A stretch of 64,000 nucleotides of DNA from Pleodorina starrii (lineage: Eukaryota > Chlorophyta > Chlorophyceae > Chlamydomonadales > Volvocaceae), in the NCBI GenBank assembly GCA_030267565.1, contig BRXU01000015.1:2231001-2295000 (forward strand), given 5' to 3'. Shown in pieces: positions 24,643 through 35,500 of this stretch. Position numbers and translations under genes: made by a program. Position 1 is the stretch's first letter, and every line of letters starts with the position of its first letter. The notes beneath the pieces are model-generated. The model was given only the letters and a program-made list of their open reading frames with translations. It was not told the origin of the DNA and searched no databases.

Positions 24643-25625
24643 CCGGATCCCGAGGGCGACGCCTACTGTGCCAAGCCGCCGGCTTCGACGGGCGGGGGGG
24701 CGGGGTGTGGTGTGAAAGGATGGGCTCCGAAGGGGGCGAAGCCTGGCCGTGCGGAGGGCTGACTGACTTCACGGGGGCCTGGCAAATGTTAGCCTGATGG
24801 GAGATTATGGTCTGGCGCTGACTCCGCAGTCAGGGGCTACGGCCACTGGTGCAGGAGGCAGGCCTGGGCGGATCGTGCGTTGGGGACGCGTGCGGCGCCG
24901 TGATGTCGCGTCAAGACGGGTCGCGGTCTTGTTATCGGTTACGGCGACAGTGCGGACTGCGATGTGACGCCTCAGGTTGCCTGGCAGTAGCTGGCAATGC
25001 AATGAAGGCGGGCGAATGGATGCGATGTGATGCGCTTCAAGTTGGACAGGGTTGTGCCTGTCGTACGCACCAAACCCTTTCCAGGCGCACGTCACAGCAG
25101 GTGATGAATAGAGAGTGTCCATACAACGTGTTATCCGACTGGGCTGCGATTTGGGCTGTGCGGATTTCCTGTAAACCTGCAAGTGTGTCCAGATTTTCTT
25201 GCAGCGTGGAGCTAACGCGTCGAGGATGGGAGAAGAAGGAACTTAAAAGTTCATTAAGCGGAATAAGGGCAAACATTAGCAAGGAGATACATGTCGCGTT
25301 GCGGTGTGAGTACACAGCAGCTGATTCAACTGAGCGCGATACCGCGATTGGACGACGAGCGTTATGCCGTACACGATAAGGAGGGCTTTCGCCCATCGCC
25401 TTCACAACAGCGCTACATTGGCAACGACATATCTACGCTTGTCTGTGGGCACAATCGCACAAAGTCGCCGGTGAGCGCTGCCAGCAAAAGTTTGCTTGCA
25501 TAGCTTGCAGCTTGCTTTTGGCAAGATGCGCGCTATCGCTGCAGCAATCTTGACTCAGTGATTTTGTTACAGGGCTCGTTCGTAGATTAAGGCGTGAAGC
25601 TTAAGTTTGGACTAAGTCGGGGAAG
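24643..25625. other. Intergenic: RanBPM 3' flank and aldolase promoter
   Basis: Both genes read rightward. The interval holds the RanBPM 3' UTR with a candidate poly(A) signal at 25170, then the aldolase promoter. Composition becomes more A/T-rich from about 25230 to the aldolase start. No other gene is recognised. Confidence 0.5.
25170..25174 (+). promoter_or_regulatory. Candidate TGTAA poly(A) signal of the RanBPM gene
   Basis: TGTAA, the usual poly(A) signal of volvocine nuclear genes, lies 528 bases after the RanBPM stop codon. It is the first plausible copy I noticed, but the pentamer is short enough to occur by chance. Confidence 0.45.
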
Positions 25626-27600
25626 ATGCAAGCACAAATGCAGCTCCGCTCGCAGCGCACGGTGAGATCATATTTTCTTTCCCACATCGCGGAATGATCT
25701 CTTGTCAGTGTGTTCTTTGGCAGAATACAAGTTGACTAGCGACCTTGGCATGACGGCTCTCGTTGCGGGAACTCTCTGTGTGTCCGCATCCCATTGCGTA
25801 GCTCAGACACAAGGCTGCAGAATAATTCGCGACCAAAAGTGAAGACGCCGGCTTCTTGTTGGGCTAGTGCCGACCTTATCCTTGACGGTTGGGGCCGTTG
25901 GTCAGATGGTCGCTGGTCCCACTCAACTGCCGCTGTTTACTTGCTGCAGGCTGCCGGCGTGCGCACCACGCGCTCCCGCGTCCAGCCCAAGGTGATGTGC
26001 CGCGCCTTCAACTCCATGGAGGTAGGAAACCGCAACGGAAGAAACCGCCTTTTGCCGTCGCCGCGTCGGAAATTTACGGCCAGTGCCTGGGTCCAGCCCT
26101 TCCAGCCCTAAGGCCTCAGAAGCAGCTCCGGACACTGCCTACAGCCTATCTACGAGCCTTGCGGTTTCACAAGGGGCTGACGGGTGACGGCGCCCTCCGC
26201 ACGTACCCCATCGTCCATCATCCCCTTCGCGATTGATTGCGTATGCTGGCGCGACGGCCACCCCGGCCGCCCTCATTCACCGCCGCCCCTGCCCTCCTTC
26301 CACCTCCACACCCGACAGAGCCCGTATGCGGAGGAGCTGAAGAAGACCGCCGCCTACATCGCCCAGAAGGGCAAGGGTATCCTGGTGGGTGGCCGTTGGG
26401 CGGATGCCCGGCTGCACGCCGCTCGGAACAGCCTGTGGACAGTCGAGCGGCTCGCCGCGGCTCACTGTGCGGGGCGGGGGGGACCGCCTTACACGGGAAC
26501 CCACTTCTGCCAATGACACACAAGCGGAGTCTCTGGGCGGGAAATGAGGCGGTGGGTCTGCCTCCCGGTTGTTGTGGGTTTGTGCGCGCAGGCGTCCGAC
26601 GAGTCGAACGCGACCACGGGCAAGCGCCTGCAGAGCGTGGGCGTCGACAACACGGAGGAGAACCGCCGCGACTGGCGTGAGCTGCTGTACACCGCCCCCG
26701 GTAAGACGGCATGCGGGATGGGCCGATGGGCTTACCGCAGTGGAGGGTCAGGTTGGCGGGGTCAGGTGCTGACCACACGCCCTCCGGTCCTCGACGGGTA
26801 GCGCACCATCATCCGCCTGTCGCTCCTTCGCGAGCGTGTTCGGCCCCCGTCCCGCATAACACACGCTCCTTCATGGCCGTCTAGCCAGCCTAGGGCCTAC
26901 CCCGTTCACCGCCGTTACCACGCGCTTTTGTGTCCGTACTGCCGTACTATGGTACGACAGGCCTGGGCCAGTACATCAGCGGCGCCATCATGTTCGAGGA
27001 GACGCTGTACCAGAAGGGCCGCGACGGTCGCCAGTTTGTGGACGTTCTGCTTGCTCAGGGCATCTACCCGGGCATCAAGGTCGACACCGGCCTGCAGGTG
27101 AGCCTCGGCGGCTCGGCTCCGGAACCATCGAAACCACCGCAAAGCGCCTTGAGGACTTGCATTACGGCAATCGCCTGGGATTGGAATGGGAGGGCCGCCA
27201 GCGCTTTGTCCTTTGGGGCTTTTGAACTAGGCACGGCATTCGCCGTTTGGGCTGTCAATTGCCAGAGAATGTGCGCGGTTTGCGTGGGGAAGAGGCGTTG
27301 CGATGGCTTTGGCCAACCAAGAGCCGATTCTGGCCCTCTGAACGACCCGGTGTACGACCCTGTACGGCACTGTACGGCCCCGTCTTTGGTTCCGCTCGCT
27401 CCGCAGGTGCTCCCGGGCGACAAGGGCGAGACGACCACCCAGGGCCTGGACAACCTCGCGGACCGCTGCAAGGCCTACAGGTGAGCACGAATACGTGAGG
27501 TTGCATTTTTTCCCACAAGGACATCAGAAAGACGAGCGAGCAGCGCTGACCAGAGACCAGCGGAAAGAGCAGCAGGACAGAGGGAGGAGCTCCTCCTCCC

Positions 27601-27648
<48 letters not shown>

Positions 27649-30176
27649 GGTCAGCTGTGGGCAGGAAGGGGCGTTCTAGGCCCGGCTGGCCGGGGCAGGG
27701 GTTCAGCGCCTGGCCGGACTCGCAACATTGCTGCAGACGTCCGCCGCACCCTTTGGTCGAAGCCTTCCGCGTGCCTCGCCTCGCCGGTCTGTTACCTCCT
27801 GAGTCTGTTGCTGGTCTGCCACCGCAGGAAGCAGGGCGCCCGGTTTGCAAAGTGGCGCGCCGTGGTCAAGATCGGTGAGGCGGGCTGCCCCTCCACCACG
27901 GCAGTGCTGGAGAACGCGCACGGCCTGGCCCGCTACGCCCAGATCTGCCAGGTGCGGCCGGGACGGGATCACTGGTCGGGTCTAGCTGTCGCTGAATGCT
28001 CCACACAAGATGGGACGAAACGAAGGGGAACGGAAGGCACAGGGACATAGGAGCATAGGGACAGGAGCACAGGGACAGGGGCTGGCCTTGGCCCAGCTCG
28101 GCTGCAGGCGGTCTGCAGGTCGCTGGAATCGCAAGCGAGGCTCTCTGCCCCGGAGAGCGTGCAGCTCCACAAAAGGCAACTGCCCAAAAGTTTCAGGCGG
28201 GCGCTCGGAGCTCGTGCGCCTTTGCAGCGGGGGACGTCCGGTCAGGGGCGCAATGCGCAGCTGCCCGAGGCGGCAACATGGGCCTCGCCTTGCGGAGAAT
28301 GCGGGGAATGTCGCACACACCGCCCACACCCCGCGGAATAGCCCACCGCAGCACGGCACCTACACGCTGCCTCCTGAGCTGCCACACCGCCGATGTGCTC
28401 AACCCCCTCCTCCCTCCTCCCTTCCCCCCCGCTCCGGCCTTTACGTGGATAACCCCCCCGCCCCGCTGCGGATTTCTCTTTATACCCCCCGCAGGAGAAC
28501 GGTCTGGTGCCCATTGTGGAGCCCGAGGTGACTCTGGGCCCGGGCGACTACTCGATTGAGGAGACGGCCTTCTGGTCGGAGCGCGTGTACAGCCACGTGA
28601 TGCGCTTGCTCAACGAGTACGGTGTCGTGCTGGAGGGCATCCTGCTCAAGCCTAACATGTGCCTGCCGGGTAAGGTGGCAGCGGGGGGGGAGTGGGGGCC
28701 CGACGGGGCGGGCGCGACGGGAAGGTGCCGCGCCTCTTGCCTCTCCCTCCCCGACCCGCGCACCCCTTTCCCCTTTCCCTTGCGGCCTCATCTGTGGCCT
28801 CACCTACCGACCGACCGACCCTGTGTCCCCGCCGCAGGTCTGGACGCCCCGGTGGCCTCCCCCCAGGAGGTGGCTCGCGTGACGGTGCGCACCATGATGC
28901 GCTCCATCCCCCCCGCCGTGCCCGGCATCCACTTCCTGTCGGGCGGGATGAGCGAGGAGGAGGCCACGCTCAACCTGCAGGTGAGCTGGCCCTGAAGCAG
29001 GCGCTGGCGCGGCTCCGAAACCGAAAACGGCGAAAACCAGTCCCGATGGCTGTGTCATACTGATGACGTGCACCGTGACGAAGTAACCATAGGGAGCGCT
29101 GTAGGGCTCTTGGGCCGGGCGGTGGACTTGCCTGCGTATGGTCGCCGCCTCGGAGGCGGTGTTTCATCAATACGAAAGGCGGCTGACGCTCATGACCCAT
29201 GGGTCATGTGTGGCTGTTTGCAGGCGCTCAACGAGGAGGCGCCCAACGCGCCGTGGGCCCTGACCTTCTCGTACGGCCGAGCCCTCCAATCCACGACCCT
29301 GAAGGTAGGACTCCGCATTAGGAGGGATGCCGCCCCATGGGTCGGTCTCGGGTGGTGCACTTGGGACATCACAACTGCACGAAGTGCCAGCTTCTGGCCC
29401 CTTGGTTCTACTCTTACCAGATCCTGGAGCCCACTGTAAATCACCACAGCCAAAACTGCATTTCTTGAAGCACGGCCGCTGTGCAGCCGTTGCCTGCCGG
29501 ATCTGACTCGGATGCGTCAAGAGCAGCTCGGCTCCGGAGCCGAGGAGCTGCGCCGCGGCGGCACGCTCAGGGCCTTCGGGGTCTTCTTCCTCCGCCGCCC
29601 AGGCCTTCGGGCTGTCGTGCTGCCTCCACCCTCCGCCCTCACCCCCTGCCTGACCCCGACCCCGTCCCTGACCCTGACCCCCCTTGTGTCTGCCGGTCCT
29701 CCGCAGACCTGGGCCGGCAAGGAGTCCAACTGGGCGGCCGCTCAGGACATTCTGGTGCAGCTGGCCAAGGCCAACAGCGAGGCGTCCACGGGCAAGTTCA
29801 AGGGGCCGCACCCGGTGCCGGGCGGCGGCCGCATCCTCCAGGTGGGGACAGGGCGCCCCCTGAGGGTGGAGGGTGAAGGGTGGGGAGGGCGGAGAGGGTT
29901 TTAAAGGTTATCTTCACTTCATCTGGGTAGGGATTGTGGGGTGACGGGTGAGTGCAAATTGTGAGGACGAGGGTGACATCAAGAGCGGGGGGAGGGGGAG
30001 GGGCGACCGGGTCGTGGATGGGGTATTTTGGCTTAGCAGCTGCGGGATAGCGATGGACATGTTGATGCAGGAATGCGCGGGTGAGTGTGGGGTCAGGTGT
30101 GGTCTCGGTCGCACCCCACCAACCGTCCCACCCGCCTGCTGCACAGGCTCTGCGCACCGGCGGCGCTGGCAAGTAA
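25626..30176 (+). CDS. FBA: Fructose-bisphosphate aldolase, class I, plastid
   Basis: Cleaves and forms fructose 1,6-bisphosphate from glyceraldehyde 3-phosphate and dihydroxyacetone phosphate, in the Calvin cycle and glycolysis. Twelve exons: 25626-25661, 25950-26021, 26319-26384, 26592-26700, 26961-27097, 27407-27480, 27828-27951, 28495-28669, 28838-28980, 29224-29304, 29707-29841, 30147-30176; 393 residues. The first two exons give an Arg/Ser/Gln-rich start ([12 protein letters not shown]) ending near MCRAFNSME, a chloroplast transit peptide resembling that of algal plastid aldolases. Family motifs follow in order: [16 protein letters not shown] across a splice, [59 protein letters not shown] (Schiff-base lysine), [26 protein letters not shown], and a short C-terminal exon. 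All phases close and the catalytic residues are intact. Confidence 0.97.
27601..27648. repeat. (TGTC)12 microsatellite in aldolase intron 6
   Basis: Twelve uninterrupted TGTC units inside the aldolase intron 27481-27827. Confidence 0.95.
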
Positions 30177-32568
30177 ATCCTCGTGTACGAACACGGATGT
30201 ACACAAGAAGACGGATCGACCGTCTGGCTGCTGGCGCGCGACTGGCTTGTGGACTGACGGCGGGACCTTCTGTTTGAGGTCCATGCTTGACGTTTCTGAT
30301 ACCGTGAAACACAACACGTGTGTGTGCGATTGCTGACTTATCAATAACTCTATATAAAACCTGCGATACGCTGTGTCGTGATCCGCGTGCTGATGCACAC
30401 CCGGCGAACAGCGTTGGAAAAGTTGCGTCGCTGTGGCTGTGTGGGGACCGAGGAGGCGCATTGTGTGACCGGTGCCGTTTCACCGCTTGTGAGCCAGGGA
30501 CGGGCCAGAGCGCCAGAGCGAATCGGGCGCGAATGTCGGGGTGCAAGGTGCGTTTTTGTAACTCACGCCGACGTGCGCGGCAACTTGCGGTCTTGCGCGA
30601 CGAACGGCCGACTGCGCCGGTGGGCGATCCTTCTGGGGTCCGCTGTAAAGCGGTTCATTCACTCTACCGTATCACTTCATCCTCCGCGGTGATCTATTTC
30701 AGACCCGTAGCAAACACTGTCCGTCAACCCACGAGACCGCATCGCGCGTGCGCATCGAACGGAACGGTATTGTACGATACAGCCTGTGCTGTACAATCTG
30801 TCAGTCAGGGAAGGGCGGCCCAAGTGCCCCGTACTCGACAGCGAAGGTACCTTGGAAAGTACTTCCCGTAATACAACGTTTGTACGGTTCGTCGTTTGGC
30901 ACTACTGCAGCTCAGGTGCGCGTGCAATGACGGTGGAGGTAACTCCCCTGGGTGCGACTTGGTACGAAACGGTTTGATACGGGTAGGTGTAAAGTTCCGC
31001 TATGGAGCCCGGGATACAGCCCGACCAGACACTTGACGAGCAACTGTACCTCTTAACGGTTGTACCGGTACCTCTACGATAGAGCTTCCTCTGTGGCCAT
31101 CAGGCTCCACACAGCTCGCCACACTGGCGATGGGCCCTGGCCAGTGGCCACCCTCATCAACGCGCGCCGACAAAGCAAACAGTTATTTTACGCACCAAAC
31201 TGATCTGCGAGGCCCCAAGGGGTAGGGTGTACTACATACAGGGCCACAAGCGCACGGTTCGTGTGAAACCGGCCATTGATCGGTCCTATACTGTCATATC
31301 CAGGTCGTTGCAGCTTCCCGTCAGTTCCCGTCTCGCATGACCCCCGGTTCATCCTGGTTATGGCTTTCTCTGCCGCCGATGAACGGTTTAGAGACTGCTT
31401 TGACGGAAAGATTGCAAGACGCAAAGGCTATGCCCGTCTTCAGCTCCACCGTGTCGTCGTCCCATCCTTCAATGTGCTTCACCCTTTCCACGTCTGTCAG
31501 AGCCCAATGTAACCACTACCACTACTTTCCGAGAACCGCGCTAGCCTCGACCACAGCATTGATTACCGGGCAAATGCTTTCAGATAAAATAATGCTGGAT
31601 TGATCATATCGTTCAGTCACTTGTCCAGTGCCCAGCGCCTCCCACAGTCCCACTGAGCTGGTTGTATGAACGTTCTTGATTTTAACAAGCTATCACTTAT
31701 GTGGGGTCGCACGTTTTACGGCATGGAGCGGGCAGGCGTCCTTACCTTCTGACTTCAAGCACTTCCTGACGCGCTAACCAGCAACTGTTAGCTTCCCAAC
31801 CATCAACAACCAACCAGTTCGGTCGGATTTCTGCGAAGTATTTACAACTCGTAGTCGCATTGCAACGACATTCGTTGGTATCATTGACTTGGACTCGACG
31901 CGCCTAGTTTAAACACGGTCCTTAGTGGGATAGTCACCGGGTTGTCACCTGCCGAGTGGGAGTAAGAACATGGTAGAAGCATTAACTATGGTAAAAATAC
32001 AACCAATGAAAGCACCTCCAAGGATTGGTGAGAGCACAGGCGACGCTGCGGACGTGGTCGTTTCCGCCCCCATGCGAACGGTGACCGGGCATGAATTGAC
32101 GAGCCTACGAATCCTATTTAAGGCGAGTGCAAGTTTAGCATCATTGAAGTCATGCGACTGGAGGGTTATACGTGTGTGGGGAATGTGTGAGAGGCATCAC
32201 ACACCACACAGGCCGGAATAAAGGCCACGCTGACCAGAAGCTTCAGCCCTCCAGTTTGAACAGGGAGGAGAAGAACTTGGAGTGGGGGAGTGGAGTATAG
32301 AGGCAAAGTGCCCCAGCTGTCCGGAAGGGTGCCAGCTCGGGGGCTTCGGTGTATGCGCTGCCAACGGGCGGAGACTACATTTCCTCGTGTGTATGTGTGT
32401 GTGCGTGGTTGTTACCGTGGGCTTCCCAGACCCACGCACGTGTTCTCCACTCCCCTGCTGGCTCGCTTCAGAGAACTGCGGTGGCCTGTGTGGTCAATTT
32501 TCTTCGCCCTTGAACTCGCGGCCCCCCGAAGTCCAATGTCGTACTGCCTCCCGTACCGCGGCCCCCAG
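30177..32568. other. Intergenic: aldolase 3' flank and ABCG promoter / unresolved first exon
   Basis: The aldolase 3' UTR occupies the left end. From about 31500 the sequence is less GC-rich. The first coding exon of the ABCG gene probably lies in the right part. One candidate is the ATG at 31970 followed by a GTGAGA donor at 32028, which would code MVEALTMVKIQPM, but its phase does not fit the best acceptor (32567-32568). An in-frame ATG at 32536 is the other option. Confidence 0.45.
30644..30648 (+). promoter_or_regulatory. Candidate TGTAA poly(A) signal of the aldolase gene
   Basis: TGTAA lies 468 bases after the aldolase stop; a second copy is at 30988-30992. Either could define the 3' end. 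Confidence 0.4.
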
Positions 32569-35500
32569 GACCTGTCGTACACGGTCGACAGCAACAGCAA
32601 GCGGGGCGAGAAAGTGCAGCTGCTCAAGGGAGTGTCCGGGTACTTCGAACCCTCCCAGATGACCGCAGTGGTGGGTGCCATGGGGAGTCAAACCCGGGTG
32701 TCGTGAGCTAGTGGACGGAACACGGACGCGAAGCAAACTCTGGGTGCACGGCGAAATGTGGTGTATGGCAAGATGGGGGCGGGCAGGCGGCCCCCGGGCA
32801 GGGGTCCACCCGACGCAGCGCCTTCTTTGAGGTCGAGCGGGCGGGCGGCATACTCTCCCCCCAGCGCTTCATTCCCCGGCTGCTTTGCTGCGGTTACTTA
32901 CCTCCCCTACCTTTCTGCCCCGCCCCTCCCCCCGCCCCGCCCCGCCCCGCGCAGATGGGTCCGAGCGGCAGCGGCAAGACGACCTTCCTGGTAGGCCCAT
33001 GGGTCAGGGTACTGGGAGCGTGGCATGAGAGCGTGCGCCCGGGGCGAGGCGCCAATGGCCAAGCGCTACTTCCTGTATCCGCCCGCAGCTAGGCAACAGG
33101 CGGGGAGGTTTCCCTGGGGCGGGGGGCGAGGCTTTGCTGCCCCCGCCTCGGTGTCGGATTCTCCTGCGACCAGATGCACAGCGTCCCTGTGCCGGGCGCG
33201 GCTGCGGGTGCCGCACTGCAGGCCAGACCAGACGATCGTCCCTCATCGTCCGGGCATCGCCCTCCCTAATAATCCCTCTCCTTCACACAACCTCACATCA
33301 ACGATCCCTTTCCGTCCTCCCCCATGTCCTCCGCCGTCCTCCTCCCCCCGTCCTCTCCCCCCCCAGGACCTTCTGTCCGGCCGCAAGACGCAGGGCACCA
33401 CCAGCGGCACACTGCTGTTTGGCTCCAATGCGCCCACGAAGACCTTTCTGCGCCGCTACACCGGATATGTGGAGCAGTTTGGTGGGTGGCCCGGAGTGCT
33501 GTGGGGGGGCGGTGGGTGGGTGGGTGGAGAGGGTGCAGGGCGGGTGGAGAGGGCGGGCGGGCGGGCGGGAAAGACGGTTTGGTGGGTGGAGAGGGTGCAG
33601 GGACGCAAAGACGGCGTCACGCAAACAACCGTGGGCTGCAACACCGCCCTAGTAATACATGCAATGGTTTGCGATGGGCCCCCGGATGATCCCCGGTGCA
33701 TGCATGTCGCACCCGATGTAATGGTGGTGGTGATGATGGCGCCTCCCGCCCCTCCCTCCCGCCCCTCCCTCCCGCCCGCCCCTCCGGCCCCTCCCTCAGA
33801 CACGCTGGTGGATACGCTCACGGTGTACGAGATGCTGCTGTACACGGCCGAGCTGAAGCGCCCGCTGTCGGAGCCCCTGGCTTCCAAGAGGGAGGCGGTG
33901 GAGGCGCTCATTTCGAGGCTGGCGCTGGAGAAGTGCAGGTGGGTTGGTAGGTGTGTGTATGTGTATGGGGGGGTGGAGAGGGGGAGGGCAGGGCGGTCGA
34001 ACCAGGTGCTGGCTCACGCACACACACGCACACGCACACAGATGCTGCCCGGGGTGGTTACCGGGCGGCTGCTGTGCACCCGCCTGTGCATGTGGCCTGC
34101 GATATCCAGGTCTGCTGGTGCGCCACCGCGCCTGGTTGTTGTTGTTGTTTCTTTTTGTTGTTGTTGCTGTTTCAGTGGGTCCGGTGTGTCGCTGCTGCTG
34201 CTGCAGGGATGTGCGCATCGGGTCGCCTCTGAAGCGCGGCATCAGCGGCGGCCAGGCCAAGCGCACCAATGTGGGGATCGCGCTCATCACCACACCCGCG
34301 GTGCTGTTTCTGGTGAGTCAGCGAGCGAGCCAGGCATCCTGACTGAGCGAGTACCGTTGTCCGAGTAGGCCTACGAGTATCATCGCGCCCGACCGACCTG
34401 TCGTACATTGCCGTACCGTTGTCCTACCACCACCGCCGTACACCGCAGGACGAGCCGACGAGCGGCCTGGACTCGTTCACGGCGCGCGAGGTGATGGAGG
34501 TGGTGCAGGCGCTGGCTCGCGACGGCACCACCATCTGCGCGACCATCCACTCGCCCTCCTCCGCCTGCTTTGCGCTGTTCGACCGGGTCATGGTGCTGGC
34601 GTCAGGGTGGACCGTGTATTGCGGCCAGACGGGTAGGCTGAGGATTCGGGCCCCGTAGCCATGGAGCCATGAAGCGTGCCCGGCGGCGGGAGGCGGGGGG
34701 CGGGGTCCTGGGCGAGGGGCGAGGCGGGATTCTATGCGAGGAGGGGCTCCTGCGACTTGAGGCTGCGCTGCGCTGGGTTGCGCTGCGCCGGTGGGCGCCT
34801 TTGGGTTTGGGAGGCGAAGGAGCGGCCCCGCAGGGGGCTGGCTGCGCCGCGTGGCGTCGTGTGGTGTTGGGGGATTTCGGATTTTGCCAATCCGATACAT
34901 CGCGGTGCGGTGCCGATGCGCGTGTCTTGACTCTTAAGGGCGTGGCGACATCTCCGCTCTGCAGCGTCACCCGACTCCGCCGCGCAACTGCCACGCCTCC
35001 GACCGGCCTCGATCAGGCGACCTCAACCCTGCCCCCTTCATCCACTGCCCCAGCGCCGCCTTACCTCCGATTCCCGGGTGTTGTTCCTCGACAGGCGTGG
35101 CCGCCAGTGACTTTCTGACGAATGTGTGCGGCTGCCGACCCCTGGGTCACGGAGAGAACCTGGCGGAGTGGATGATGGACTTCCTCACCCAGGCGAGCAC
35201 ACCCCCGCCCTCACTTGCATCGGTGACGTCATATAGCTAACATTGCGTTCCCGCTCGGCTGTCCGGTTGCATCGTCTTTCATGAGTTCCAGCCTAGCCAC
35301 CGTCCGTTGCACCCTTTTGCACCAATCTCGGGGTCCCTGCATGTTTCCGGGACCTCATGATGCTTACTTCATCACCCGTGCCGGTTCCATGCATGCGTGT
35401 TTCGTGGCCTTACCTCCAGCCCAAGACGTTCCCTGCCGCCCGCGCCCCGAAACAGCTAGCTCCCTCCCGCAGTCCTTATGTGGCTCGTGTCTTTCCGCTT

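Noticed and set aside
31970..32027. First exon of the ABCG gene (MVEALTMVKIQPM)
   Set aside because: The donor is good but phase 1 does not match the preferred phase-0 acceptor before GACCTGTCGTAC; left as unresolved, not annotated.
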